A DNA stretch of 53,034 nucleotides from Pseudomonas juntendi. Its GTDB lineage: Bacteria > Pseudomonadota > Gammaproteobacteria > Pseudomonadales > Pseudomonadaceae. The notes under the pieces are model-generated. The model was not told the origin of the DNA. It was given only the letters and a program-made list of their open reading frames with translations, and did not search any database. The stretch spans positions 1 to 53,034 of the forward strand of contig NZ_BLJG01000153.1 in assembly GCF_009932375.1 (NCBI RefSeq), in the 5' to 3' direction. The translations under genes and the position numbers were made by a program. Positions 34,962 to 43,697 of this stretch are shown here, piece by piece (positions within the stretch are counted from its first letter, which is position 1; each line of letters starts with the position of its first letter).

Positions 34962-37358
34962 CTAATGCGTGCTGATTCTTTCCTTGGCATCGCTGTCGCG
35001 CTTCTCTTCTTTCGCGACGATCTCAGGAGCCACATCTGGCAAGGGCTCCGGGGCGTATTGCAGCGCAATTTGCAGGACTTCGTCAATCCATTTGACGGGT
35101 TTGATCTGCAGATCCTGTTTGATATTTTCCGGAATTTCCTTCAGATCGCGAACGTTCTCCTCCGGAATGATGACCGTCTTGATACCGCCCCGATGTGCTG
35201 CCAGCAGTTTTTCCTTCAACCCGCCAATTGCCAGCACCTGGCCGCGCAAGGTGATTTCACCCGTCATGGCGACATCAGCGCGCACCGGAATCTGCGTAAG
35301 GGCCGAGACCAACGCGGTGCACATGCCGATACCGGCACTCGGGCCGTCTTTCGGTGTGGCCCCTTCGGGCATGTGGATGTGCACGTCGTGCTTCTCGTGG
35401 AAGCCGGCGGCTATACCCAGGCTGTGGGCGCGGCTGCGCACCACGGTTTGCGCGGCAGTGATCGATTCGACCATGACATCGCCCAGCGAGCCCGTCTTGA
35501 TCAGTTGGCCCTTGCCCGGGATAACCACGGCTTCGATGGTCAGCAACTCGCCGCCCACCTGGGTCCAGGCCAGGCCGGTAACCTGGCCGATCTGGTCTTG
35601 CTGCTCGGCCAGGCCGTAGCGGAACTTGCGCACGCCCAGCAGGTGCTCCAGCTGCTCGCTGGCCACCTTGACCTTGACCTGCTTCTGCCCGGTATGTTCC
35701 TTGACCACTTTACGGCAAACCTTGGCGATCTGCCGCTCCAGGCCACGCACACCGGCCTCACGGGTGTAGAAGCGGATGATGTCGCGAATCGCCGAGACAT
35801 CGACCTCCAGCTCGTCTTTCTTCAAGCCGTTGGCCTTGACCTGCTTGGGCACCAGGTACTTGATGGCGATGTTGATCTTCTCGTCCTCGGTGTACCCCGG
35901 CAGGCGGATGATTTCCATGCGGTCCAGCAGCGCCGGTGGAATGTTCATCGAGTTCGAGGTGCACAGGAACATGACGTCCGAGAGGTCGTAATCGACCTCC
36001 AGGTAGTGGTCATTGAAGTTGTGGTTCTGCTCCGGGTCGAGCACTTCGAGCAACGCCGAGGCAGGGTCGCCACGCATGTCGCTGCCCATCTTGTCGATTT
36101 CATCGAGCAGGAACAGCGGGTTGCGTACACCCACCTTGGTCATCTTCTGGATCAGGCGGCCCGGCATCGAACCGATGTAGGTACGACGGTGACCACGGAT
36201 CTCGGCTTCGTCACGCACCCCGCCCAGTGCCATGCGCACGAACTTGCGGTTGGTGGCGGTGGCGATCGATTCGGCGAGCGAAGTCTTGCCGACGCCGGGT
36301 GGACCTACCAGGCACAGCACAGGACCACGGATTTTCTTCACCCGTTTCTGTACGGCGAGGTACTCGAGGATGCGCTCCTTGACCTCTTCCAGACCATAAT
36401 GGTCGGCATCAAGGATCTCCTCGGCTTTGGCCAGGTCCAGGCGGACTTTGCTCTGGGCCTTCCACGGCACCTGCACCAGCCAGTCGAGGTACGAGCGCAC
36501 CACGGTGGCTTCGGCTGACATCGGCGACATCTGCTTGAGCTTGTTGAGCTCAGCCTGGGCCTTGGTCAAGGCATCCTTGGGCAGGCCGGCAGCTTCGATA
36601 CGCTTTTTCAGCTCTTCGACTTCGTTGTGGCCTTCGTCACCATCGCCGAGCTCTTTCTGAATGGCCTTCATCTGCTCATTCAGGTAGTACTCGCGCTGGC
36701 TGCGCTCCATCTGCTTCTTGACCCGACCGCGAATGCGCTTTTCCACCTGCAACAGGTCGATTTCGGCATCCAGCAGTGCCAGCACGTGCTCCACGCGGGC
36801 GGTGAGGTCGACAATCTCGAGGATTTCCTGCTTCTGCTCGATCTTCAGGGCCATGTGCGCAGCCATGGTATCGACCAGCCGCCCTGGCTCTTCGATGCTG
36901 TTGAGCGACGACAGCACTTCGGCAGGGACTTTTTTACCCAGCTGCACATACTGTTCGAACTGCGACAGTAGCGTGCGCACGAAAACTTCCGACTCGCGCT
37001 CGGCGGAGTCGGTTTCGTCGATCAGCGAAACTTCGGCACGGATGTGCCCTTCCACTTCGGTGAAGCGCTCGACGGCGCCACGCTGTTCGCCTTCGACCAG
37101 CACCTTGACGGTGCCATCAGGCAGCTTCAACAGTTGCAGCACGGTGGCAACAGTACCGACACGGTACAAGGCGTCTTCGCCAGGATCATCATCGGCTGGG
37201 TTTTTCTGGGCCAGCAGGAGGATCTGCTTTTCGCCCGTCATCGCAGCCTCAAGGGCTTCTATGGACTTTTCACGCCCCACAAACAGCGGGATAACCATGT
37301 GCGGGTATACAACGACATCGCGCAATGGCAAAAGAGGCAAGTCGAGGGTGGTCTTCAT
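34962..37358 (-). CDS. lon: Lon, ATP-dependent protease
   Basis: 798 residues. The N-terminal substrate-binding domain (about 8-200) is followed by an AAA+ module with Walker [10 protein letters not shown] (352-360) and Walker [10 protein letters not shown] (about 416-424). The C-terminal protease domain has the Ser674-Lys717 dyad ([11 protein letters not shown] and [14 protein letters not shown]). It degrades damaged and regulatory proteins. A heat-shock-type promoter candidate lies at 37418-37446. It sits between clpX and hupB as in many gammaproteobacteria. Confidence 0.96.
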   Translation of the reverse strand: MKTTLDLPLLPLRDVVVYPHMVIPLFVGREKSIEALEAAMTGEKQILLLAQKNPADDDPGEDALYRVGTVATVLQLLKLPDGTVKVLVEGEQRGAVERFTEVEGHIRAEVSLIDETDSAERESEVFVRTLLSQFEQYVQLGKKVPAEVLSSLNSIEEPGRLVDTMAAHMALKIEQKQEILEIVDLTARVEHVLALLDAEIDLLQVEKRIRGRVKKQMERSQREYYLNEQMKAIQKELGDGDEGHNEVEELKKRIEAAGLPKDALTKAQAELNKLKQMSPMSAEATVVRSYLDWLVQVPWKAQSKVRLDLAKAEEILDADHYGLEEVKERILEYLAVQKRVKKIRGPVLCLVGPPGVGKTSLAESIATATNRKFVRMALGGVRDEAEIRGHRRTYIGSMPGRLIQKMTKVGVRNPLFLLDEIDKMGSDMRGDPASALLEVLDPEQNHNFNDHYLEVDYDLSDVMFLCTSNSMNIPPALLDRMEIIRLPGYTEDEKINIAIKYLVPKQVKANGLKKDELEVDVSAIRDIIRFYTREAGVRGLERQIAKVCRKVVKEHTGQKQVKVKVASEQLEHLLGVRKFRYGLAEQQDQIGQVTGLAWTQVGGELLTIEAVVIPGKGQLIKTGSLGDVMVESITAAQTVVRSRAHSLGIAAGFHEKHDVHIHMPEGATPKDGPSAGIGMCTALVSALTQIPVRADVAMTGEITLRGQVLAIGGLKEKLLAAHRGGIKTVIIPEENVRDLKEIPENIKQDLQIKPVKWIDEVLQIALQYAPEPLPDVAPEIVAKEEKRDSDAKERISTH

Positions 37359-37417
37359 GATTTCGCCTCTACAGCGGCCTTGTGGCCGGAAACCGGTGGA
37401 AATGATGCTTGGACCTA

Positions 37418-37446
37418 ATGTGGGGGCAGGCTTGGGAAATTACAAG
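37418..37446 (-). promoter_or_regulatory. Possible sigma-32 promoter of lon
   Basis: On the minus strand, CTTGTAA, then 13 bases, then CCCCCACAT, close to the heat-shock consensus CTTGAAA-N13-CCCCATNT. The -10 end lies 59 bp before the lon start. E. coli lon is also a sigma-32 gene. The match was found by eye. Confidence 0.5.
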
Positions 37447-37460
37447 CATTAGCACAGGAA

Positions 37461-37494
37461 AAGCATGAAGGGGCCCGTAGGCCCCTTCATGCTT
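37461..37494 (-). terminator. Terminator after clpX
   Basis: A perfect 15-bp stem AAGCATGAAGGGGCC / GGCCCCTTCATGCTT with a 4-base loop, 27 bp beyond the clpX stop and upstream of lon. A TTCCTGTGC tail follows on the minus strand, so the T-run is weak. Confidence 0.8.
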
Positions 37495-37521
37495 GCAACC
37501 ACAAACTGGCCTTTGCCTGTA

Positions 37522-38805
37522 TCAGGCGTCTGGCGCAGCCTTGGCTTGCGGCTCACTGTTCTCGTAGATCATCAGCGGCTGCGAAGTGCCGTCGATGACG
37601 CTCTCGTCGATCACCACCTTGCTGACATCCTTCTGCGAAGGGATCTCGTACATGGTGTCGAGCAGCACACCTTCGAGAATAGAACGCAGGCCACGGGCGC
37701 CGGTTTTGCGCTCCAAAGCCCTGCGTGCCACGGCCTTGAGCGCATCGCTGCGGAACTCCAGGTCGACGCTTTCCATCTCGAACAGCTTGGCATACTGCTT
37801 GGTGAGGGCGTTCTTCGGCTCGGTGAGGATCTGCACCAATGCAGCCTCGTCCAGCTCGTCCAGGGTAGCCAGAACCGGCAGGCGGCCGACGAACTCCGGA
37901 ATCAGGCCAAACTTGACCAGATCGTCCGGCTCGACCTCACGCAGGGACTCGCCAACCTTCTTGCCTTCTTCCTTGCTACGCACTTCAGCGCCGAAACCAA
38001 TGCCACCTTTGGTGGAACGGTTCTGGATGACCTTTTCAAGGCCCGAGAACGCGCCACCGCAGATGAACAGGATGTTGCGGGTGTCAACCTGCAGGAACTC
38101 CTGTTGCGGGTGCTTGCGCCCCCCTTGCGGCGGTACCGAGGCCACGGTGCCTTCGATCAGCTTCAACAGCGCCTGCTGCACGCCCTCGCCCGAGACGTCA
38201 CGGGTGATGGACGGGTTGTCCGACTTGCGCGAGATCTTGTCGATTTCGTCGATGTAGACAATGCCCATCTGGGCCTTTTCCACATCGTAGTCGCACTTCT
38301 GCAACAGCTTCTGAATGATGTTCTCGACGTCTTCACCCACATAACCGGCCTCGGTCAGGGTGGTGGCGTCGGCAATGGTGAACGGTACGTTCAACAGGCG
38401 TGCCAGGGTTTCGGCGAGCAGGGTCTTGCCCGAGCCAGTAGGCCCGATGAGCAGGATGTTGCTCTTGCCCAGTTCGACTTCGTCACCCTTCTTGTCACGC
38501 TGGTTAAGGCGCTTGTAGTGGTTGTACACCGCTACAGCCAGCACCTTTTTCGCGCGCTCCTGACCAATGACGTACTGGTCCAGGATGCCGCTGATTTCTT
38601 TCGGCGAAGGCAATTTGTGCGCGCTGCTCTCGGCCTGGGCTTCCTGCACCTCCTCACGGATGATGTCATTGCACAGGTCGACGCACTCGTCGCAGATAAA
38701 TACCGAGGGCCCGGCAATCAATTTGCGCACTTCGTGCTGGCTTTTGCCGCAGAAGGAGCAATAGAGCAATTTGCCGCTGTCCTCGCCGTTACGGGTGTCA
38801 GTCAT
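37522..38805 (-). CDS. clpX: ClpX, ATPase subunit of ClpXP protease
   Basis: 427 residues. The N-terminal zinc-binding domain has Cys16, Cys19, Cys38 and Cys41 (CSFCGKSQ...CDECVDLC). The AAA+ domain has Walker [10 protein letters not shown], Walker B YIDEIDKI, pore loop GYVG and the ClpP-docking GIGF loop. It unfolds tagged substrates and feeds them to ClpP, encoded 108 bp upstream. The start is the ATG at 38805 (MTDTRNGED), the standard Pseudomonas start; the open frame runs 15 codons further without support. Confidence 0.97.
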   Translation of the reverse strand: MTDTRNGEDSGKLLYCSFCGKSQHEVRKLIAGPSVFICDECVDLCNDIIREEVQEAQAESSAHKLPSPKEISGILDQYVIGQERAKKVLAVAVYNHYKRLNQRDKKGDEVELGKSNILLIGPTGSGKTLLAETLARLLNVPFTIADATTLTEAGYVGEDVENIIQKLLQKCDYDVEKAQMGIVYIDEIDKISRKSDNPSITRDVSGEGVQQALLKLIEGTVASVPPQGGRKHPQQEFLQVDTRNILFICGGAFSGLEKVIQNRSTKGGIGFGAEVRSKEEGKKVGESLREVEPDDLVKFGLIPEFVGRLPVLATLDELDEAALVQILTEPKNALTKQYAKLFEMESVDLEFRSDALKAVARRALERKTGARGLRSILEGVLLDTMYEIPSQKDVSKVVIDESVIDGTSQPLMIYENSEPQAKAAPDA

Positions 38806-38870
38806 TCGATCGATCCAATCCGGTAGGCTTGCAACACAAGATGAAGGCAATTGCGGGCTTTTTCAAGTCC

Positions 38871-38899
38871 GCAGGTGGGCGCTTTGGGCACCCACCTGC
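38871..38899 (-). terminator. Terminator-like hairpin between clpP and clpX
   Basis: Stem GCAGGTGGG / CCCACCTGC extended by three partly wobble pairs around a 5-base loop. On the minus strand it is followed by GGACTTGAAAAAGC, without a T-run, so it may only attenuate between clpP and clpX. Confidence 0.6.
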
Positions 38900-38913
38900 T
38901 CTGACCCCCCGGT

Positions 38914-39555
38914 TCAGGAGGCCAGTTGCCGCTTGTCGTAGACCGAGTCGATCAGGCCATACTCGGCTGCGCGCGAGGCGCTCATGAAGTTGTCGCGTTC
39001 GGTGTCACGCTTGATGGTCTCCAGATCCTGGCCGGTGTGGTAGGCCAGCAACTCGTTCAGGCGCGCCTTGATATTGAGAATTTCCTGGGCATGGATCTCG
39101 ATATCGGTCGCCTGGCCCTGGAAGCCGCCCAGCGGCTGGTGAATCATCACGCGCGAGTTCGGCAGGCAGTGACGCTTGCCCTTGGCACCTGCGGCCAGCA
39201 GGAAGGCGCCCATGCTGCAGGCCTGGCCGATGCAGATGGTCGAGACGTCCGGCTTGATGAACTGCATGGTGTCGTAGATCGACATGCCCGCGGTGACGGA
39301 GCCGCCCGGGGAGTTGATGTAGAGATGGATATCCTTGTCCGGGTTTTCCGCTTCGAGGAACAGCATCTGCGCTACGACCAGGTTGGCCATGTAGTCTTCA
39401 ACCGGGCCAACCAGGAAAATCACTCGCTCCTTCAACAGGCGCGAATAGATGTCGTACGCACGCTCGCCACGGGCGGACTGCTCGATAACCATCGGGACCA
39501 GGCCGCCTGCGGCCTGGATGTCAGAGCTCTGCTGAATATAAGAATTGCGGGACAT
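38914..39555 (-). CDS. clpP: ClpP, proteolytic subunit of Clp protease
   Basis: 213 residues. The catalytic triad is readable: Ser114 in [11 protein letters not shown], His139 in [11 protein letters not shown] and Asp188 in [10 protein letters not shown]. The [19 protein letters not shown] block is also diagnostic. It forms a double heptameric chamber capped by ClpX or ClpA. The N-terminal stretch before MVIEQ is probably processed. It lies between tig and clpX, the conserved order. Confidence 0.97.
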
Positions 39556-39594
39556 GTCCTGCGCTCACTCCCAAATAGTCATGGCTTGATAACG

Positions 39595-39622
39595 CACAAG
39601 CCAGCTCGAAGGCTGGCTTGTG
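39595..39622 (-). terminator. Hairpin terminator between tig and clpP
   Basis: A perfect 11-bp stem CACAAGCCAGC / GCTGGCTTGTG with a 6-base loop, 25 bp after the tig stop. The T-rich tail (GGGGTTTTCC) is on the plus-strand side, so minus-strand termination may be incomplete, allowing read-through to clpP. Confidence 0.65.
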
Positions 39623-39647
39623 GGGTTTTCCTACGAGAGAAAACGTA

Positions 39648-40961
39648 TTACTCAGCTTCGGCAGGTGCCTGGGCTGGTTTTACGGCATCTTCGTACGAGA
39701 CCGACTTGTCGGTCACAGTCGCTTTCTGCAGAACAGTATCTACAACTTGCTCTTCCAGCACAACCGAACGCACTTCGTTCATTTGCTGGTCGTTCTTGTA
39801 GTACCAAGCGATGACCTGCTCAGGCTCCTGGTAAGCCGAAGCCATTTCTTCGATCATCTCGCGAACCTTGGCATCGTCCGGCTTGAGCTCGAACTGCTTG
39901 ACCACTTCGGCGACGATCAGGCCCAGCACTACACGGCGCTTGGCTTGTTCTTCGAACAGCTCGGCAGGCAGTTGGTCAGGCTTGATGTTGCCACCGAACT
40001 GCTGAACAGCCTGGACGCGCAGACGGTTGACTTCGTTTTCCAGCAGGGCCTTCGGCGCTTCGATCGGGTTGGCGGCCAGCAGACCGTCCATGACCTGGTT
40101 CTTCACCTTGGTCTTGATTGCCTGGCGCAGCTCACGCTCCATGTTCTTGCGAACTTCGGCGCGGAAGCCTTCCAGGGTCGATTCCTTGATACCGAACTGG
40201 GCGAAGAACTCTTCGTTCAGCTCAGGCAGCACAGGGGCCGAAACGCTGTTGACGGTGATGGTGAACTCGGCGGCTTTGCCGGCCAGGTCCAGGTTCTGGT
40301 AGTCCTCTGGGAAGGTCACGTTGACAACGCGCTCTTCGCCAGCCTTGGCGCCCACCAGACCGTCTTCGAAGCCCGGGATCATGCGGCCGGAACCCAGTAC
40401 CAGCTGGGTGCCTTTGGCAGAGCCACCGGCGAACGCTTCACCGTCGACCTTGCCAACGAAATCGATGTTGACCTGATCGTCGTTCTGCGCGGCGCGCTCG
40501 ACAGCTTCGAAGCGAGTGTTCTGCTTGCGCAGCACTTCCAGCATGTTGTCCAGGTCGGCGTCGGCCACTTCGGCGCTCAGGCGCTCAACGTTGATCGACT
40601 CCAGGCCGGAAACGGTGAACTCCGGGAACACTTCGAAGATGGCGACGAACTCCAGGTCCTTGCCTTTTTCGAACGACTTGGGTTCAACGGACGGGGCACC
40701 AGCAGGGTTCAGCTTCTGCTCAACGATGGCCTCATAGAAGGAAGCCTGGACCAGATCACCGAACGCCTCCTGGCGTGCATCGGCTTCGAAGCGCTGACGG
40801 ATCACGCTCATTGGCACCTTGCCTGGGCGGAAGCCGGCAACCTTGGCGCGCTTGGCAGTCTGTTGCAGACGCTTGTTGACTTCGTTCTCGACGCGCTCGG
40901 CCGGAACGGCGATGGTCATGCGGCGCTCGAGAGCGGAAGTGTTTTCAACAGAAACTTGCAT
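39648..40961 (-). CDS. tig: Trigger factor
   Basis: 437 residues. The ribosome-docking signature GFRPGKVP is at 43-50. The FKBP-type PPIase domain occupies about 150-245 ([23 protein letters not shown]...[20 protein letters not shown]), and a long helical C-terminal chaperone domain ends acidic (PAQAPAEAE). It is the first chaperone met by nascent chains. The start is the ATG at 40961 with GAGGAATATCC upstream; an in-frame ATG six codons earlier is less likely. Confidence 0.96.
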   Translation of the reverse strand: MQVSVENTSALERRMTIAVPAERVENEVNKRLQQTAKRAKVAGFRPGKVPMSVIRQRFEADARQEAFGDLVQASFYEAIVEQKLNPAGAPSVEPKSFEKGKDLEFVAIFEVFPEFTVSGLESINVERLSAEVADADLDNMLEVLRKQNTRFEAVERAAQNDDQVNIDFVGKVDGEAFAGGSAKGTQLVLGSGRMIPGFEDGLVGAKAGEERVVNVTFPEDYQNLDLAGKAAEFTITVNSVSAPVLPELNEEFFAQFGIKESTLEGFRAEVRKNMERELRQAIKTKVKNQVMDGLLAANPIEAPKALLENEVNRLRVQAVQQFGGNIKPDQLPAELFEEQAKRRVVLGLIVAEVVKQFELKPDDAKVREMIEEMASAYQEPEQVIAWYYKNDQQMNEVRSVVLEEQVVDTVLQKATVTDKSVSYEDAVKPAQAPAEAE

Positions 40962-41208
40962 GGATATTCCTCGTTGCACAGACGTTAGCCGGCGTTAGCC
41001 CGACTCCAGAATCAAGGGCAAGCATTCTAGTGAGTCGCGCGGCAGAAGTCACCCCACACGGGACGACGGGAAACCACGCCGGTCGATTAGCTTTCAAGGC
41101 CCGCACGGCGTGCCGCCGGGCCTCCTTCATCAAGAGCGGCACCCTGCCCATGGCGCAGTGCAGCCGTAATAACTTGTCAAACAACTGCCAGTGGCGAATT
41201 CGCTGCCT

Positions 41209-41508
41209 TTATTCAGGGTCGACTTCGTTGAACTGACAGTATTCTTCCCACTCCAGGCCCAGCGCCTCGGCGACCTCGCGATGCGTTTCAAGGCGCATGG
41301 CCCGCAACTGTTCCGGGCTTTCGGCGATCAGTTGCAGCGCCAGCTCCCAGGGCTGCAGCCCCTGCTCCTGGGCCACATCTTCGAACGCCCACTCGATTTG
41401 CTGGGCCTGCTCGCGCGCATCCAGCTCGCGAATTTCCTCGAGCAGCTGCGGGTTGGCGTCGGCAAAGCGCTGCAGCGCCAAGGCCTGACGGGCTTCTTTT
41501 GCAATCAT
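41209..41508 (-). CDS. Conserved small acidic protein (resembles DUF6388)
   Basis: 99 residues, helical and acidic, no signal peptide. The C-terminal half (GLQPWELALQLIAESPEQLRAMRLETHREVAEALGLEWEEYCQFN) is like a family of small Pseudomonas proteins I remember as DUF6388; this was not checked by search. Function unknown. The start is the ATG at 41508 with AGGAACAG upstream. It is upstream of tig on the same strand, separated by about 250 bp that holds the tig promoter. Confidence 0.7.
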   Translation of the reverse strand: MIAKEARQALALQRFADANPQLLEEIRELDAREQAQQIEWAFEDVAQEQGLQPWELALQLIAESPEQLRAMRLETHREVAEALGLEWEEYCQFNEVDPE

Positions 41509-41665
41509 CGGGCTGTTCCTCTGCCGGCCAACGGGGCCGGCGCTTCAACCGGCTGAAATCTAACAGCTTTTATTGGGCTGCCACCAGAGCATTGCAAGGG
41601 GGGACTCACGAAGATTTTGTGCTGAACCGTGCAGTGCCCGCATGACGGAGCAATGAAAACAAAAA

Positions 41666-41694
41666 AGGCGCCTGATCTCACGACCAAGGCGCCT
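41666..41694 (-). terminator. Terminator of the tRNA cluster
   Basis: Stem AGGCGCC / GGCGCCT with a 15-base loop, followed on the minus strand by a T-run (TTTTTTG). It lies just downstream of the last tRNA-His in the direction of transcription. A sister copy occurs inside the cluster at 41917-41944. Confidence 0.85.
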
Positions 41695-41704
41695 CTTTAA
41701 AATA

Positions 41705-41780
41705 TGGGGTGGACGATGGGAATCGAACCCACGACAACTGGAATCACAATCCAGCGCTCTACCAACTGAGCTACGCCCAC
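41705..41780 (-). tRNA. tRNA-His (GTG), copy 1
   Basis: 76 nt. On the minus strand it reads GTGGGCGTAGCTCAGTTGGT..., anticodon GTG in the loop TTGTGAT, TTCGATTCCC in the T arm and CCA encoded at the 3' end. A G directly precedes the 5' end (position 41781) and can supply the G-1 needed for histidine tRNA. Its sequence is identical to the copy at 41953-42028. Confidence 0.97.
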
Positions 41781-41816
41781 CATATAGCGGTGTTACGGTA
41801 CAACCTTACAAAAACA

Positions 41817-41901
41817 TGGTGCGGACGAAGAGACTCGAACTCTTACAGCTTGCGCCGCTGGAACCTAAATCCAGTGTGTCTACCAATTTCACCACGTCCG
41901 C
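41817..41901 (-). tRNA. tRNA-Leu (TAG)
   Basis: 85 nt with the long variable arm of class II tRNAs. Anticodon loop TTTAGGT gives anticodon TAG. The acceptor GCGGACG pairs with CGTCCGC and the CCA is encoded. Confidence 0.96.
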
Positions 41902-41916
41902 GTAACGCTTAAAACA

Positions 41917-41944
41917 AAGGCGCCAGATGCTATCGAGGCGCCTT
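41917..41944 (-). terminator. Terminator-like hairpin inside the tRNA cluster
   Basis: Stem AAGGCGCC / GGCGCCTT with a 12-base loop, followed on the minus strand by TGTTTTAAG. It sits between tRNA-His copy 2 and tRNA-Leu and resembles the terminator at 41666-41694. Confidence 0.6.
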
Positions 41945-41952
41945 CGAAAATA

Positions 41953-42028
41953 TGGGGTGGACGATGGGAATCGAACCCACGACAACTGGAATCACAATCC
42001 AGCGCTCTACCAACTGAGCTACGCCCAC
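41953..42028 (-). tRNA. tRNA-His (GTG), copy 2
   Basis: 76 nt, identical to copy 1, including the encoded CCA and the flanking bases AATA on the 3' side and CATAT (plus strand) on the 5' side. Confidence 0.97.
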
Positions 42029-42069
42029 CATATTGCATTACAGCCAACTTGCTTGCCAAAGCTGCCTAA

Positions 42070-42146
42070 TGGCGCACCCGGCAGGACTCGAACCTGCGAC
42101 CATCCGCTTAGAAGGCGGATGCTCTATCCAGCTGAGCTACGGGCGC
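42070..42146 (-). tRNA. tRNA-Arg (TCT)
   Basis: 77 nt. On the minus strand it starts GCGCCCGTAGCTCAGCTGGA. Anticodon loop CTTCTAA gives TCT, and the T arm is GGTTCGAGTCC with CCA encoded. It is the first tRNA of the cluster; its promoter should lie in the AT-rich region above 42150. Confidence 0.97.
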
Positions 42147-42416
42147 TTAAGCTTCAAGCCTAACCGAACAAGTATTTAACAGCTAACTGCCAAACGACCC
42201 ATTCTGCCCGACTTAGCCAACCAGTGCTAGGCTGTGCCCGACAAGTGCGGCGAATCTTATAGGCGACCCCGAAAGTCGTCAACACCTTTTTCAAAAAAAT
42301 TTAAATTATTTAAGGGCTTAGGGGATTTGCCCGACCACCCGCCTTTGCCCTTCGCCCATGTCGTGCGAGAATGCGCGCTCTTTATTGTTTCCTTCTCGAT
42401 GGTTAATCACGCGTCT

Positions 42417-43271
42417 ATGACTGCACACCTAATCGATGGCAAGGCAATCGCCGCCAGCCTGCGCCAGCAGATCGCTCAACGTGTCGTGGAGCGTCGCCAG
42501 CAAGGCCTGCGTACGCCGGGCCTGGCGGTGATCCTGGTCGGCACCGACCCCGCCTCCCAAGTCTATGTCTCGCACAAGCGCAAGGACTGCGAAGAGGTCG
42601 GCTTCATTTCGCAGGCTTTCGACCTGCCCGCCGAGACCACGCAAGAAGCCCTGACCGAGCTGATCGACCGTCTTAACGACGACCCGGCCGTCGACGGTAT
42701 TCTGCTGCAGTTGCCGCTACCGGCGCACCTGGAGGCGTCGCTGCTGCTCGAACGCATTCGCCCTGACAAGGACGTGGACGGCTTCCACCCGTACAACATC
42801 GGCCGTCTGGCCCAGCGTATTCCGCTGCTGCGCCCGTGCACACCAAAAGGCATCATGACCCTGCTGGAAAGCACCGGCCAGGATCTGTACGGCATGAACG
42901 CCGTCATCGTCGGCGCTTCCAACATCGTTGGCCGCCCAATGGCCATGGAGCTGCTGCTGGCCGGCTGCACCGTGACTGTTTGCCACCGCTTTACCAAGGA
43001 CTTGGCCGGCCATGTAGGCCGCGCCGATCTGGTGGTAGTGGCCGCGGGCAAGCCGGGCCTGGTCAAAGGTGAGTGGATCAAGGAAGGCGCCATCGTCATT
43101 GACGTGGGCATCAACCGCCAGGCGGACGGCAAGCTGGTCGGCGATGTGGTCTACGAGACCGCCCTGCCCCGCGCCGGCTGGATCACCCCAGTGCCGGGCG
43201 GGGTTGGGCCAATGACCCGGGCGTGCCTGCTGGAGAACACGCTGTACGCGGCGCAAGAGCTGCACAAGTAA
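42417..43271 (+). CDS. folD: FolD, methylenetetrahydrofolate dehydrogenase / cyclohydrolase
   Basis: 284 residues, standard FolD length. It interconverts 5,10-methylene-, 5,10-methenyl- and 10-formyl-tetrahydrofolate. Active-site [14 protein letters not shown] carries the catalytic lysine. [24 protein letters not shown], the NADP-binding [18 protein letters not shown] and the C-terminal [19 protein letters not shown] are all present. The start is the ATG at 42417 ([11 protein letters not shown]); an in-frame ATG at 42399 is not typical of the family. It is divergent from the tRNA cluster. Confidence 0.96.
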   Translation: MTAHLIDGKAIAASLRQQIAQRVVERRQQGLRTPGLAVILVGTDPASQVYVSHKRKDCEEVGFISQAFDLPAETTQEALTELIDRLNDDPAVDGILLQLPLPAHLEASLLLERIRPDKDVDGFHPYNIGRLAQRIPLLRPCTPKGIMTLLESTGQDLYGMNAVIVGASNIVGRPMAMELLLAGCTVTVCHRFTKDLAGHVGRADLVVVAAGKPGLVKGEWIKEGAIVIDVGINRQADGKLVGDVVYETALPRAGWITPVPGGVGPMTRACLLENTLYAAQELHK

Positions 43272-43288
43272 AGTTGGCACGTAGCGAA

Positions 43289-43319
43289 AACGGCACCTCT
43301 GGCAGGTGCCGTTTTTTTT
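43289..43319 (+). terminator. Rho-independent terminator of folD
   Basis: A 10-bp stem AACGGCACCT / AGGTGCCGTT, 5-base loop, then eight T residues in all from the end of the stem. It lies 17 bp after the stop. Confidence 0.95.
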
Positions 43320-43403
43320 GCCCGGTTTCGAGGGCTCGGGCTTGATGCACCACAAGAAATGGCGAACGCGAGGCGGGATTGGCAGGTAGTTTGCACTGGC
43401 CGT

Positions 43404-43475
43404 ATGGGGCGGGCCCAGCCCGAATCAGGTTCAAGGGTATCAGCGGCACGGGAGCCTGCTTGCTCGCATGCCCTG
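43404..43475 (-). promoter_or_regulatory. Degenerate TPP-riboswitch-like element, orphan
   Basis: On the minus strand GCTGATACCCTTGAACCTGA, followed by TTCGGGCTGGGCCCG, matches the core of TPP riboswitches (CTGA..., ACCCTTGAACCTGATC, a small hairpin). The sequence lacks the usual GAGA after CTGA and the final GCG-AGGG box. No minus-strand gene lies downstream before folD, which is convergent. It is either a decayed riboswitch or a coincidence. Confidence 0.3.
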
Positions 43476-43537
43476 CTCAAACCATGAACGTCACGCTGCG
43501 CACAGAACTAGAGCGCGGCAGGCCCAATTGCCCCATA

Positions 43538-43552
43538 ACTGGTCAGACCGGT
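43538..43552. promoter_or_regulatory. FadR-type operator 1 upstream of the dicarboxylate transporter
   Basis: ACTGGTCAGACCGGT is an almost perfect palindrome (one mismatch) matching the FadR-type GntR consensus CTGGTCNGACC. It lies about 150 bp before the transporter start. The regulators encoded at 45053 and 45774 are the obvious candidates to bind it. Confidence 0.6.
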
Positions 43553-43610
43553 AAGGCCAAAAATCCTTGCAAAGAACGATTTTTCGCGCTTTTATGGCAT
43601 CGCGCTGAAC

Positions 43611-43627
43611 AAACCGGTAAGACCACA
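43611..43627. promoter_or_regulatory. FadR-type operator 2 upstream of the dicarboxylate transporter
   Basis: ACCGGTAAGACCACA contains GGTAAGACC, the same spaced half-sites as GGTCAGACC at 43541-43549, exactly 75 bp away. It is weaker in symmetry than operator 1. The pair could support looping or cooperative repression. Confidence 0.45.
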
Positions 43628-43697
43628 ATAATTAAGTCCTGCGCTCTTTCGCCCCGTGCGGCTACCGAAGCAAGGACACCGATCTGAGACTTCTCCC

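Noticed and set aside
34878..36518. 546-codon open frame on the plus strand opposite lon
   Set aside because: Antisense shadow; the translation is rich in His, Leu, Asp and Gln repeats typical of reversed coding sequence, with no known motif.
40945..41184. 79-codon minus-strand open frame between the DUF6388-like gene and tig
   Set aside because: No ribosome binding site, overlaps the tig start and reads like non-coding sequence.
41705..42028. Two identical tRNA-His genes as attL/attR of an integrated element
   Set aside because: Only about 170 bp with a tRNA-Leu lies between them, with no integrase or cargo; duplication explains it better.
41709..42163. Small open frames across the tRNA cluster giving proteins that start DDGNRTHDNW
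   Set aside because: These are translations of the reverse complement of tRNA genes, a well-known annotation artefact.
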